In this document: piece after piece, positions 11,555-25,087 of the stretch
Numbering within the stretch: position 1 is the first letter of the stretch
How the letters are laid out: every line of letters begins with the position of its first letter
DNA from: Cubamyces lactineus
Lineage: Eukaryota > Basidiomycota > Agaricomycetes > Polyporales > Polyporaceae
Reading direction: 5' to 3'
Length of the DNA stretch: 64,000 nt
NCBI GenBank assembly: GCA_022376465.1
Contig: JACDTU010000012.1
Coordinates: 1,333,470 to 1,397,469, forward strand
Translations under genes and position numbers: made by a program
The notes under the pieces: generated by a model
What the model saw: the letters and a program-made list of their open reading frames with translations, nothing else
Told to the model about the DNA's origin: nothing
Databases searched by the model: none

Positions 11555-14500
11555 ATGAGCATCATGTCCGCAGCTCCGCGCGAAACCGTAGTGGTCGTCG
11601 GCTTGGGTATGGTCGGGATTGGTAAGTTGTGGTGACCGCAATTTGTCTTGAGGCGTTCTGATACTGATACCCCTCGCTCTGTTTTGTAGCTTTCATAGAG
11701 AAGCTGTTGGACCTAGACACTGAACATCGCTACCGTATCGTAACGTGCGGCGAAGAGACTCATTGTAAGCACACAGCCTAATCTCTACCACTAGACAATG
11801 CCTTCGCTCACTATGCATCGAATTACAATGCGTTTAGTGGCGTACAATCGAGTCGCTCTCACGGAGTATTTCCAGCACCGAAATATCGAGAAGCTTTATC
11901 TCAACTCACGTAGGTCGTCTCGCACACTCAATGTTTCTCATGGTAGTATGCATGAACTAAAGCGAGGGCCTCGTGATAGCGGAATGGTATCAAGAACAAG
12001 ACCCGGGACGCTTCTCGTTCTATACAGGAGAGGCGGTTGTGTCTCTCGACACTGAGTCTCGTACTGTCACTACCGACACCGGGCGCATAATCGCGTACGA
12101 CCATTGTGTGCTGGCCACCGGCTCGGACGCATCGTTACCAGCGTATGCTGATTTGTCCGTTCCGGGCGTCTTCGTATACCGCAATATCTCGGATATCAAC
12201 AAGCTGCTCAAATGGGCGGAGATGGAGGGAATGGAGGGCTGCTCGGTGACTGTTTCTTCGTGACGACGATGGAGCTTGCGATGCTGACTGGCGAGTTCTA
12301 GGCTGTGGTTATTGGTGGAGGGCTCCTTGGTCTCGAAGCCGCTAAGGCGGTGTACGACTTGCCCTCGGTGAAGGACGTTACGATCATCCACAGGCAGGCA
12401 TACCCGCTCTCCCGTCAGTTAGACGCGCAAGGGGGAGAGATTGTCCTCCGACGCATCGAGTCAATGGGTGTGACTTTCCTGGGCAGTACCACGGTCCAGA
12501 GTATCCATACAGACGACAAGGGTGTCCTTGTTGGCCTTGAGCTCGCAGACGGGACAACACTCAAATGTGGTATCGTCGTGTTCGCGATCGGCATCACACC
12601 TCGAGACGATCTTGCGCGCAAGACCGGCCTGGCCTGTTCTACCCGCGGGGGAATCATCGTAGATGACCATCTACAGACGAGCGTGAAAGACGTGTATGCC
12701 ATCGGAGAATGTGCTAGCTGGAAGGATAATACGTACGGGCTCATTGCACCCGGGATCGAGATGGCCGATATCCTCGCCTTCAACTTCACCCAGGCACGGA
12801 CGCAGGTCGGGAGCTTCAAGCTGCGCCAAATGGTCGATATATTCCTCTTATTCGCTTCCCTATTTGCACTCGCTGACTCTTGAGGGGGGCCTACGATCCA
12901 GAACAACCCGGACTTGTCGACAAAGTTGAAGCTCATGGGTGTCGATGTTCGCACTACTTAGTCTCTCGGCTCGCTTCCCGGCCAGCCCGCCGCTCACCGC
13001 TGCTATTGTTCTCTAGGTAGCTTCGTTCGGCGACTACTTCGCGGAGAGGCGCGTTCGCCCGATCACGCCCAATAGGCGGACTGTCAAAAAAGGCACCCTC
13101 GCTCAAGATCCGGCGGGAAGTGGTGTCGAAGAGGCACATAAGCCACACGACGCGTCCTCGCCCAAGAAGCGCCATGGTGCAGCGGCTGCGGCAGCCGAGG
13201 GGCCCGTGGAAGCAGTCACCTATCGCGATCCCTTTGGAGGTGTCTATAAGAAGTATAGCATCGCGCGCAGTTCCTGAGTCTTGTTCGCCGTCGCTGACCG
13301 CTGACCGCGCGCTGGTGCTGCGGGGTTTTGCAGATACATCTTCAGCGCGGATGGCAAGTATCTGCTGGGCGGAATGATGGTGGGCGATGCGTCCGAGTAC
13401 GCTAAGCTGGTCGCGATGGTCAAGAAGAAGGTCGGTTTGAGCATGAAGTCTCCATGGCTGGGTGTAACCTTCTCTGGCGCCGCATACAGAAGGCACTCGA
13501 TGTGCCTCCTTCACAGTTCATCATCGGCTCGCGCACCGGCCTTGATGACTTGGGAGCAGACCTCGACGACGATGCGCAGATCTGCAGCTGTCATGTGCGT
13601 TGTACCCTTATGCCATTAGATTTTCCCTTCACCATGACAGTCGCGAGCTCACTAGAGAAACCATATAGAACGTGTCGAAGGGCCGCATCGTACAATGCAT
13701 CAAAGATGGAGTGCAGAGCGTAGCCGACATCAAGAAAAAGACCAAGGCCGGATCTGGATGTGGCGGCTGTACGTGTACCTTCACTTGCATGCCGACAACG
13801 CAGTTCCGCCCGTGAACAACCTTGGCTGACATTTCCGAGCTACGCAGGCGTTCCCCTCGTAACGAACATCGTAAAGGTATTTTACTTCACACGCGTAGTT
13901 ATACAGGGATGAAACAACTGGCCTTCTACATCCAGGCTGAGCTGAAGAAGGCAGGCGTTGCTGTAAGCAATCACCTATGCCCGCACTTCGCATTGTTCAG
14001 GGCGGATCTATTCAATGTGGTCAAGTAAGGTTGATTCTGCTCCCTGGGAGGACGAAAGCTAAGTTCTCTGTAGAGTCAAGAAGCTGAAGACAATGCCAGA
14101 CATCATGAAGGCGGTGGGCACCAACCCTAGCGCCATCGGGTGCGAGATCTGCAAGCCTGCCGTTGGGAGCATCTTATCCTCGTTGTGGAACGAGCACGTT
14201 ATGGACCCCGTGCATCACTCGTGAGTGCTATGTGCAGCTCTTGTTCGGTTCATCATCGATAAATGCAATTATGCCCGCAGCAATCAAGATACGAACGATC
14301 GGTACGGTTGATCAGAACGTGGTATACGGGATTTTGACTCACTGTCAAGCGATAGGTTCCTTGGGAATATACAACGCAACGGTACGTCATTCCGGTAACT
14401 CATACTGGCTCACAACCTTATTGAACATGGCGCGAAACAGGGACTTTCTCTGTAGTTCCGCGAGTACCAGCTGGAGAGGTAAGCTCAGTTGATTGGCCTG

Positions 14501-16487
14501 ACATACAACTGGAGCCCATAGGTTTTGACGACATGCATCCTGTCAGATCACTCCCGACAAGCTCATTGTATTAGGTCAAGTTGCAAAAAAATGTGGGCTT
14601 ACGCTCGGCACTGGTCAAATGATGCCGCGCGAACATACCGCTGACACACATTCCAGACGGACTTTACACCAAGATCACCGGCGGACAGCGTATCGATCTA
14701 TTTGGTGCTGAGAAAGCGGACTTGCCTTCCATCTGGAAGGAGCTAGTGGACGCCGGTTTCGAAAGTGGCCATGCATACGGTACGTCATAGTGGTATTCAA
14801 AAGAATTTTCCTAGATTGACAGTTTGAGTGTACAGGGAAAGCCTTGCGGACAGTCAAATCCTGTGTCGGAACGTCGTGGTGCCGTTATGGCATCGGTGAC
14901 TCTGTTGGCAGTAGGCTGGAGTCATGCTACCTGCCTGGTCAGAGAGTGATGTATATCGCTATTTGCTAGTGGCGGTTCAACTCGAAGAACGATATAAGGG
15001 CATCCGATCTCCTCACAAGTTCAAGGGAGGCGTCAGTGGCTGTGTCCGAGAATGTGCCGAAGCGCAAGGCAAGGACTTTGGCCTCATCGCGACGGACAAG
15101 GGCTGGAACAGTGAGTTAACCAGAGGCATTTGTGTTGCATCGCACGAGCGTTGACATGCATTGGCTTAGTCTTCGTGTGTGGGAATGGCGGTGGGTAGTT
15201 GTACCATCAGCGTCCAAGATGTGTGCTGAACCGAACATGTAGGCGCGAATCCCAGACACGCCACATTGCTAGCTGCAGATGTCCCTCCGTCAAGAGTAAT
15301 ACGCATCCTTGACCGCTTCATAATGTATTACATCCGAACCGCCGACAAGCTAATGCGGACCGCACGCTGGTTGGAGTCTATGGAAGGCGGTATTGAGGTG
15401 AGTCTCCAGGTGCAAAGTAAGCAAAGTTGTGGCTGGACCTCGTCACTCAACAGAAATTGCGGAAAGTCATCCTCGACGACCAACTCGGCATCTGTGCGGA
15501 CCTCGAACGAGACATGGATGAACTTGTCGGCACTTACTACGACGAATGGAAGGCGGTCGTGAACGATCAAGAGCGGCAACGGAAGTTCAGGCAATTCGTG
15601 AACACGGTCAGACTCACAGAACTCACAGACAGATTCACTAGATGTGGGCTCACGGTCACCAATGTTACAGGACGAGCGCGTGCCTCAGGCTGAGAAGATC
15701 GTCGAGAGAGGGCAAAGTCGACCGGCAAACTGGACCAAGGAAGCACCGACCCTCATATTTCGCGAAACGGACGTTGGCTCACCGAAGGACCTGTGGAAGT
15801 GGAGGAAGGTTGCAACTGTTCATGACCTGACGCCTACGGACGGCGGGACAACGTCAGGATGATCTTCATCCTTACTTCGACCCAGCTGATCCTCTGTGAT
15901 TCCTTAGATCTGCGGCTGTGAGATACGGAGACAGTCAAATCGCCATATTCCACATTCCTAACAAGGGCTACTTCGCCACGCAGCAGGTGGGTGCCGGCAT
16001 ATTTGAATCCATCCACTAGTCTGATTGAAGTGTTGTATGTGCTGCAGATGTGTCCTCACCGACGGGCATTCGTGCTCGATCACGGAATCATTGGGGATGA
16101 TCCTAGTACAGGATCCCTCTACGTATCCTGTCTGTCCCCTTTTACCATGACTTGTTACGCTATGCCTGACGAATTGACATTCACATAGGCCCGATGCACA
16201 AACGCAACTTCAATCTAGTCTCTGGCAAGTGCTTGAACGACGACTCCTACGGTGTCCTCGCTTTCGACGTCCGCGTAGACGGGCATGAACTTCAGCTACT
16301 CCTCCCCGAACAAGACGAGTTGGATACAGTCATTGGCACCTCGAAATGGATGGTCCGCCAGGCAACACAGCAGGTTCTCAGCAAGACGCCTGATGCCACT
16401 GTGGAGATCGTTGGTCCCTCTGAGATAGCTTCAGAGGACAAGGTCTGCGACGGCGCCGCATGCAGCGGCCCGCACTTCGACTGGTGA
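11555..16487 (+). CDS. nir1: NAD(P)H nitrite reductase, siroheme type, 27 exons
   Basis: Reduces nitrite to ammonium in nitrate assimilation. The 27 exons total 3300 nt (1099 aa) in one frame. Order: FAD/NAD(P)H module from the N-terminus (VVVVGLGMVGI; VVIGGGLLGLEAA; AIGECASW); [2Fe-2S] BFD-like cysteines near 495-550 (CSCH and GSGCGGC), then GCEICKPAVG near 600; siroheme/[4Fe-4S] cysteines near 710 (SCVGTSWCRYG) and 755 (SGCVRECAEAQ); and a C-terminal Rieske-type module (CPHRRAF near 975, CPMHKRNF near 1000). Length and order fit fungal assimilatory enzymes. Exon starts: 11555, 11690, 11838, 11980, 12302, 12902, 13017, 13334, 13490, 13669, 13848, 13936, 14074, 14281, 14356, 14441, 14547, 14657, 14836, 14970, 15170, 15243, 15454, 15671, 15908, 16048, 16189. 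No nitrate reductase or nitrate transporter gene lies in the window. Confidence 0.95.
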
Positions 16488-16644
16488 CATGTTGGGGTAG
16501 GGGGGTATATTAACAACATGTAAACTAACGTTAAGTAACTCCAGGACGCGTGCTCCAGAAACCCAGGTGTACAGTACATACAACGTCGCGATAGGGAAGA
16601 ATAAGTCAGATATATGGGCTGTTGTTGTGCGAACGTTCCACGCC

Positions 16645-19600
16645 TCACGGCGTATCCTCAATGAAAATGGGCTCTACCTCCTTCCACTGCTCGTCCTTGC
16701 CAGTTTGCTTCGCCTGCGTGACCTTCTCGCGCTCGATCCAGTACTCGAGCTGGTCGTCGACTGTCACCGGCTGCCAGAATCGCTCCCGGGTGTCAGGCTC
16801 TGTCGTGGCAATGAACCAACGTGGCTTGTGAGGGGGCTTGCGGCCTTCCTCGCGTGCCTTCCGCGTTGCGCGCTGAAATTCCTCCTGCTTGTTCTTAAGT
16901 TCGTTCGCGCGCTCGTACTTGCCCAGCTCAAACGCGCGTTGGTCGGGACGAAGCCTGCAGTCGGTCGGGCACAGGAATGGCTTGAGCGTGTCCTCAGGGC
17001 AGTCGTTCAGAGTGATCGCGAACGGAGTGAGGTTGAACGGCGCAGGAGGCTTGACGGAGTTCCGCCACAGGAGGATGTACTCGCTTGAAGTGGTCGGCGA
17101 GCTAGGGCCGCTAATCGGCACGTCTGGGTGCAACTGGCCTACGCCAGTCCCAACCTGACGAGCGACGAGCTGGCTGTTCCAGCGGCCAGCGATTTCGTAT
17201 GTGACGTTGCCTTGGGCGTCTTGAACGTATCCGCAGATCTCGTACGCATCCTTGCCACGCCAGCCGCGAGGCTTGAACGTCAGGATACACTGGTCTCCAG
17301 TGCGATGGTTCGTAACCTGAATATACGCGTCAGTATGGATGGCCTCAAACTTCGTACGTGGAACGACGTACAATCATATCTCCATAGTGGTCAATCGTAG
17401 GCGAGCCTAGGATGAACCCAGAGATGTTCGTCGTAACCTTCTTCCAGCTGTAGTGCTCCACAACGCGGCCTTTCGCATTGAGCCCTCTCGCCTTCGGATA
17501 GTTTGGCGCGCGTTCCTCAGGTAGCAGGAGCTCGGCGTGGGCCACACCCGTCGGGCGGATCTCGAAAGACTTGCCCATGAACTTGTTCTGTGCGTCGACC
17601 TCGCCATAGTAGCGCCAGTGGGGCGACTCGGCCCAGCACGCAGATATGGGCGGATGGTGGCTGACTTGCTCTGACACGTAGCGGTACTCCTTGTCGAACC
17701 TCACATACTCGAACGTCTCGCCCTGGGATCAGAAAGTGAGTAATTGCGTACTGTGGGGTCTAGTAAGATACATACGAGCATGGGGTTGAACGGCTTGGCG
17801 ATACGACCGATAGTGGATGAATAGTTGGACATGGCGAAAGCGGCCACGAAGGCGATCCGTCGGTGAGGGTCATTCTCGGCATACGCAGCATCGACTGAAC
17901 GAATGTCGTGAGCTCACAAGCTTCGCTACCTCGACGAAGACCCTACTTACGACACTCGGAGAACTCCATATCTTCTGCCTGTAGTTCGCAGTCGGCATCG
18001 ACCCATAACATCAGACAAAAGAGTTCACTCACCATACGCTGCAACATGCTCGTCGGTTCGTTGAAGAACACCGGGAACGAGATCTTCGTCAAGTCCTTCC
18101 CGATGCTATTCTTCAGCACCGCCCACAAGCTCATCGGCGGCCTATCGTCGCTCGAGATCGCGAGACGGTCACGCAGCTTCAGGTAGCCCTTATAGATCTC
18201 CCTGCTGATGTAGAACTCCGTCCCACTCGGGCCCTGCATGAGCGACGCATTGATGACGAGGTTCGGGAGGTTGTTCGACTCGATCGCGTCGAAGAACTCG
18301 TCCTCCTCATCCGTCAGCGCCTCTTCGTCGTCTTCCGCTGGAGGGAATCCGCCGGCGCTCTTGATTAGCGCGAACGAACGGCCGGTCATGGAATGCGAAG
18401 GGGATGGGACAGCCGGACGCTGGGCGGGCGGGAACTGCGTGGCGGTAGGAGTGGGGGACGTTACCTCCGCAGGGGAGCTGGGAGCCTCCGCAGGGGCGGC
18501 AGGTGCGACGACCGCTGCAGCGGTCTGGATAGTGGGCGACGTGGGTGAGGCTACGATGAGCGACCGGCGGCGAATGGTGTCGTTCTGGGCAGTGCTAGCA
18601 CTCGGTGCACGACTCCTGCGGCGGAACCGGCTGCGCAGCTCCTGTTCGAGCCGGTCGCCCTCGCGCACGACTGCCTGCAAGCTCTCTTCCCAGATGTTCT
18701 GACGCTCGCGTTCGCGCTCGAGTTTCGCCTTGTACCACTCCTCGCGATCCTTGACCATGTGGACATACTCAGTCAACATGCCAGAGACAGTGTGGAACGT
18801 GTCCTCGATGGCCTTGTTGAGCTCCATCGCACGTGGGGAGCCGGGTGCTTGCTGGTGGAGACCGGTGAGCAGCTGAGAGGTCAGGTCGACTTGCGCAAGA
18901 AGTGCGTTGCCTTGCAGCTCGAAAGCGTTCGCATGCGGTGGAGCTTGCTGCGTCGAGTCTGCATCTGAGGTGTCTTCCTCCTCCTGCTCTTCAGCTGTAT
19001 CACCGGCTTCTTTCCTGTCGCTAATATCGCCAGCAGCATCGTCGCCCTCGCCTGCCGCGGAGCTGGGCGCGGAGTGCAGGCCACTAGCCGTCGGGCGTCC
19101 CTTCTTCTTTGGGTGGTGAGACGCTCCTCCGATGGAAGACGATGGCCTGAGACTCGTGGCGTCGCTCTCACCGCTGCGGCGCTCCGGTTGCTCGCACTCC
19201 CGCTTCGCCAGGTCGATGCTCTTCTGAATAGCGGTGGTCCATCGTGTAGCCTCGACGGGGTGGTTCGCTTTCAGGTACCACTTTTGAACAGACGAGTGGC
19301 CACGGGAGGGGAGAGAGTGCACCTCGAAACGGAGACCGGATGCCCCTGATGGTACAGTCAAGACCGCGTTCTTCATCGCGATCGAACCGCGAGATGCAAC
19401 AGTCTCATCATCTTGATGGCGGTAGTCTGAAAATTGCTCATCGATGAGTGAATAGTAGATGCGGAAGGACCGTGTGACTCACAGGACAAAACGCCGTTGT
19501 GCAGGACGAACCAGCGGGTATTGTACCCCTTGGCCACATTCGTGTACTTGTTGAGGTATCCCCTGAGTTCCGGAGGATCCGCAGACGGCTCGGCGATCAG

Positions 19601-20657
19601 CGAGTTGTCCTGGTTCGTGACTGACAAACGCAATTGCTCAGAAGATAGCGGACGGATCAACGAAGACAGACTACCCACATTGGCGCAAGAACGCCCGCAC
19701 CCGATCGTCCTTGCCCGCACTGTCGTACACCGCGCGGCCCCTGCGGTCACGCACGAAGATGTCGGCCCCGGCCCGCACCGCGAGCTCGATCAGGCGCAGG
19801 TCTTTGCGCCGCGCCGCCTCGTGCAGGAGCGTGCGGCCGGAGGCGTCATCAAGATAAGAGAGATCGACGAGCCGGATGCGTGGCGACGACAGCAGCTTCA
19901 CTAGCGCCTCCGGAGGTGGGGCAGAGGGTGGAGAGAGGATGTATGTCCTCAGAAGTGATCGATACGATGCCGTTAGGAAGGCCCGTGAGTCTAAAGCATG
20001 AAGCCTGTGAGATGGCAGGTGCTATGACGATAGGGAGATGCCCGAAGCCTACCTCGGATTGCTCGAATCGTCTCCTTCCCTCTAGCCACCTCTAACGGGG
20101 TCTTTCCTTGGCTATCACGCAGGCTATCGTCAATTCCCTCCTGGTCGAGGAGCAAGTTGACGACATCTGTGCGCGACAGTGAGGCGGCGAGGTGGAGTGC
20201 CGTGGTACCAGACCCAGGTGGGTACACGGCATTTGGCGAAATTGATCGGTGAGAGAGCAGAAGAGAAATAGTGTCGCCTGATCGCGCAGTGAGATGCTAG
20301 CCTGCACGGTAAAACATTTGAGATGCTCACATGAAGCACAACGAATGGCCAGATGGAGCGCTGCAGCTCCAAGGTCAACGTCGCTTTCAGACGAGGTCCG
20401 TCGGTCCTTGCTAATATCCGCCAGGAAAGGATGTATCCTAGCCGGATCACCTATCGAATTGTCAGTGCAAGCGCAAATGGCATTATACGATGAAGACCCA
20501 CCGCTACGCAATGCTGAGAGGAGCCTGACTTGGTATAAGGAGTCTAATACACCACCGCTACCTGAACAGACAATATGTTAGACGCGGCACACTTCCTATT
20601 GATTGTAAATTTCAGAAGGGAAAATGGATGGTAGAAGTGTAGGGTGATAAAGCCCAT
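16645..20657 (-). CDS. Oxysterol-binding protein, ankyrin-PH-FFAT-ORD type (Osh1/Osh2-like)
   Basis: Lipid-transfer protein at membrane contact sites. Eleven exons (20657-20593, 20524-20502, 20450-20331, 20277-20053, 19990-19679, 19620-19483, 19426-18033, 17978-17951, 17894-17776, 17722-17372, 17316-16645) give 1148 aa. Ankyrin repeats occupy about 50-240 ([34 protein letters not shown]). A PH domain follows at about 255-360 ([20 protein letters not shown]). A predicted coiled segment and an acidic FFAT motif ([10 protein letters not shown], near 672) for binding VAP proteins at the ER come next. The sterol/PI4P-binding ORD follows with EQVSHHPP and [13 protein letters not shown]. Exon 1 and the 23-nt exon 2 were chosen because they restore a Lys-Leu-Leu N-terminus like yeast Osh2; they are the least certain part. 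Confidence 0.92.
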
Positions 20658-23518
20658 ATGGCTACGTTCGGGAACGGCGTCCCGAAGTCGACAAGCCGAT
20701 GTTTCATTTGTGCAAGATTACTTGCTTCGGATGCACGGCATATCGCATTTGCCCCTGCATTCATTACTTCGCGCTAGGGGGCGTAGCCACCCTTTGATGG
20801 AATAGCTCAAACCGTTCTCCAAGATTGTAGACATTGGCCCTGCGCTGTGGGACCGCGTACATGCACGAACTTGCAACGCTCCAGGAGCGGAGGGATCCCA
20901 GCCACTATATTCTGGAGCGTTATAGACGAGTCTCGTCAAGGGTCCTGAGGCATCCCTGAGCGATGTAGGGGCAGACTTCGGTGGATTGCCGTGCTGTCTG
21001 TGGGCAGCCATTCCCCACCAACCTACGCCTGGGGCGATCTCTCCATGCCCACTGGATGCGCATACCAACTGCTCGTCTTGTACGTTCAAACCTCCTCCGC
21101 CCATATGGTGTACATTCTATACCCCTGGAATATAGCAGATGAAACGTACCTCGGGGTGCACTATGGTGGGAAGCCACCGACGCCGGATGGGATTCCATAG
21201 TCGCGATTATAGACCTGAGGACTCAGGAAAGGCGTGTATCATGAATAGTTTGTGTGCCTGGATTGAGGGCAGATGATATGTCTAGAACAAGCGAGTACCG
21301 AGAACGAGAGAAAGACAATATAGACGGAGGATTGAGCTCAAGTTTCAAGCAGCCCCACTCTACAGTCCAGATCGGCCGTAAGTGGCATTCTGTGGCACTC
21401 GTGGCTGAGATCAACACGCTGCAAACTCCGCCAGTGCGTCCAGGCTTGCTGCCTCTCTACTTTGGAAGTCCGACAGCTCCGACAGTGGGCACCACGGATT
21501 GAGTTGAGTAGTACGAGTTCAACGTCGGCTTGAATCGCTATTCAGCACTTGCAACATATCACCCAAGCATCATGTGTTGGTCAATTTCAATATCTACGAA
21601 CATGCGTGTGTGGCAACACTGGCATATTCAGGCAAGCAGTGTCAGCAGAACGCTACTGGATACTGCGATCTTGGAGCGACCGCTCCTAGCGCCCAATTGC
21701 CTCCGGTGCAATGATTGCCACATCCTCAAGCTTATGCAAGCTTTTCACGGCGACTCCATCCACATATATCACTGCTCCGCTCTATCGCGACTAGCTTGCG
21801 ATGCGAATGAACTTCACCTCCCCTTATGGCATTCTATCGCGAAGGAAAAGTCAGAACCTTACTCCTCCTCCATGATCAGTCTCAGCCATCGAACCAACAT
21901 TCATCCTCTTGGCACATATCGCCCCCATGGATGAATAGGTGCTCCTCATGCTCCAGAATGACTACTTCCCCTCAACATCTGCAGCCATATAGCTTAGCCA
22001 GCTGCGAGCGACGGAATGGAACAGCGCACCTTCTTGCCTACTATAAGAGGCAATATTCTGATGCCATCTGCGTGTCAGCAGGGCCAATGGGAACACGGTG
22101 GAACCAAATTTCGTCTTCCAAACCCGACGGCGATCTTGCGACAAGCAGTCGACTGTACGTATACCCGAGCTCAGGCTCGGTGGATGGCTCTCAGGAGTCA
22201 GCATGACCACACTCGCGGATCATCACTTACGTTGAGGGCCATACGACTACGCCGACGCGGGTGAGCCTCTGCAGCCATCTGTCAACCCGTGCATTGCTCA
22301 CGCTCCGATAGCTAAATACAGCTAGGTCCAGGCTGCTCAGGATTAGGGTATGCCAAGATATGTCCCCCGTTCTGGTCGTCGCTGAAACCATGTCCGCTGA
22401 ATTCCAGACAAACCCCCATTTGCGCCGCCGCCCCTGCGTCCCTCCGCTAGCAGAGGCATTCACGAGGATCGATTAGTCCATCTGAATGCCTCCTCTTCCC
22501 CGTCCGACCCCGGATCGACTCGAGCGCAGCGCGGCGACCGAGACGCTGGCGTCAGCGGCGCCGACGAGTCTGCCACTGCCAGGTGCGGGCTCCAGCCCTG
22601 TGATGCTGGACGATTCCGGCGTTTATCCTAAGATGGGCTGGTCCCCAGTTGGTTCCCCTTTCGATGCGATCTCCGCTTAGGACCTCGCTCGCAAGGTCAA
22701 AGAAGCAGGCACAACCGTCGCGGCATCAAATATCTGTTGCAAGGCGGCCCGTGCTTCTCTCCGCGCAGTGCTTTCAATCTGCCCGCTAAGGCGTCCCTGG
22801 TTGCGTCGTAACTTTGTTCAAGCAGAAAAAATTGCGGCATCGCACCAAGGGTCCAAAGGGGATGCGCTGCTGTGTGAAGGGGCCCACTTTGTCCCGATTC
22901 GCCCGCAGCGTCGTTAGCAGTGAAATACCAGCTTCACTAAGCTTCGCGGACTTTGACACTGGGCATACCACCCCGTCTAGGCATAACCCAGCGCTACCAG
23001 CGTGCACTTGCGCGGGCGGGGTTCTCGGGTCCGCGTCCTGCCTTCCGATTCGAGCGCAAGCAATATACCCTCCTCCGGCAATCTGTCGACACCGCTCGTG
23101 CATGCCAGCACCGCACGGAAGCATTCGCGCACGCGCTGAGACCGCGGTTTGCCGCTGCCCCGCTGAGCATCGAGCGCCTCCCGCGCACGCCCGCTATCTC
23201 GATCATTTTGGTGTGCACCCACAACGCGGGCCTATTCGACGGTGTGACGGCATAGCTTGGACGCATCCAGGCCGAGCCACAGAATTCCCAGGCAGAGGGA
23301 CGCCCGTGCACTCTGCTCTTGTTCCCTGCATGGTTGGCAGGAACCGTCCACGGTTAGCCTATACCTTTATTGTCCACTTGCGGATCCTGCTTGCTTCTAA
23401 TACCAGGCGACAATCCGCTCTTCGCTCCGCAAACCATTCCCTCCCACCGAAGCCGACGCCTCTCCTCGATTCAGGGCAGCGCTGCGCGACTCCCTTCCGC
23501 AAGACTCGACCACCACCC
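20658..23518. other. 2.9-kb intergenic region, no recognised gene
   Basis: No open frame here resembles a known family or forms a convincing exon chain. The long leader before the WOPR gene (about 22.5-23.5 kb) could be an extended regulatory region or 5' UTR, as is common for master regulators, but I see no direct mark of this. Confidence 0.45.
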
Positions 23519-25087
23519 ATGTCCCGCCCCCTCCCAGCCTCCGCCCCGCCCAAGGCGGACATCCTGCGTGGGTGGATCAAAACTACCAAGGACGCGATCC
23601 TCGTCTTCGAAGCGACGCGTGCGGGGATCGTCCCGCGCGTAACGCGCCGCTTTCACGACCTTGAAAAGCGTAGCATCATCCAGAGCGGCGCGATCCTCGT
23701 CTTCACCGAGGAAGAAAGTGGTATCAAGCGGTGGACCGATCCGTACCTCTGGTCGGCCTCCCGAATGCAGGGCAACTTCTTGGTACGTCTCTGAATGACA
23801 TTTGACGCGTCGAATCCCAATCTGACCGCTATCGTACCCGTAGATGTACCGCGAGCGCGAGGATGAGTACGCGCCAGAGGCCGCCTCACCATACCAGTGC
23901 TCCGCCGTGGGATCCCCACACGATATTGCCGAACGGCAAGTTGATGCAGACCTCGAACATTACATCCTCGGAAGCTGGAACAAGGGCAAGGGCCTGAAGA
24001 AGAACGGCCTCATGAAGAAGGCGAGTTTTTCTCGTGGACGGTATAGAGCGCCCATGCTGACCTTGTGCATAGACCATCTCCATGTCCATAGAGGGTACCA
24101 CTTACCATCTTGTGTCCTACTATTACCCATCAGACGTCCGCTCCGGCCTTCTGCAAACACCCTCCTCGATGCCCGCCCTCGCATGTCTCGACATCTCCCC
24201 AGCGATTCTCAAAGGCCTCTCTCAGTTCCGACAGCCGCCCATCCTTGGCAAGAGCACGAAGCGAAACAAGTCTTCGCGAAGGTGAGCCGTCCGCCGTCTG
24301 CATAGCGATTACAAATCTGAAGGATTGGAATAGTACCAGGGGAACGACGAAGGAGTCACGCCCCAGCGGGCTGGTGCTGGACACCCGCTCTATCCCATAC
24401 CCTTCCCCTCCGCCCCGAAACTCTTTCCCCTCCGAGCACTACTTCGAGTCCTACTCCCCCACAACACCTCGCGGGATGGTCGTTACCCAACCGTGGTCCC
24501 CCACCACCTCCAGCCTCCCCGGCTCTCCCGACTCCTTCCTGATCCCCCAAACGTCGCCCGTCTCCCCCATGGACTACCCATTCTCTCGGCACTACCGCGA
24601 CGACAGCTCATCCGATAGCTCATCGACCGCATCGATCGGCAGCCTCTCCCGCCACCCTTCCGTGGGCGACGACAGCGCCCCGGTCGCGCTACCCCATGCC
24701 CACACCCACACGCTCGCAGGCCCGAGCCCGGGCCGCCAATGCGCGCACGTCGATATCGCCTGGCACGAGCCCCCGCTCACGTCCCCGAGCGCGCTGTACC
24801 CGGGCGGCGGGGGGGCGGTGCCCATCCCGGCGCTGCACCCGGACTTGTACGTTGCATCAGGTGCGGTCGCTTACGAACACCCCCCGGCGGACGCGCATAC
24901 TCAGGAGCTCTTGCGCAGCTGGAGGCCCGTACTGGACGAGGCGCGCCTGCTGAGCGGGCTGCCCGGGCCCGTCGGGGCGTGCTCGGAGCGGGCGTACGCT
25001 ATCCAGGACGTGGGGGCGGACGCAGAGGCGGGCCTCGACCCGCACGCGCCGCCGACGTCGTACTTCGCGGGCCCGATGTACCATTAG
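23519..25087 (+). CDS. WOPR (Gti1/Pac2) transcriptional regulator
   Basis: Sequence-specific DNA-binding regulator of the Wor1/Ryp1/Sge1/Pac2 family, which controls morphological switching and development in fungi. Exons 23519-23782, 23844-24020, 24073-24281 and 24334-25087 give 467 aa. WOPR box A is near residues 15-90 (GWIKTTKDAILVFEATR, RWTDPYLWSASRMQGNF). Box B is near 145-200 (GLMKKTISMSIEGTTYHLVS, YYPSD). The C-terminal half is Ser/Pro/His-rich and likely disordered or activating. The second intron separates the parts of the DNA-binding domain and must use a GC donor (AAG then GCGAGT at 24021), because only this keeps the frame across KKTISM. Target genes are unknown. Confidence 0.92.

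Noticed and set aside
11555..16487. Possible nitrate-assimilation gene cluster
   Set aside because: Only nitrite reductase is present; the neighbours are a beta-oxidation isomerase and a lipid-transfer protein, with no nitrate reductase or transporter in the window.
16567..17088. Long plus-strand frame opposite the oxysterol-binding protein exon
   Set aside because: It is the antisense shadow of a conserved ORD-coding exon; no independent evidence.
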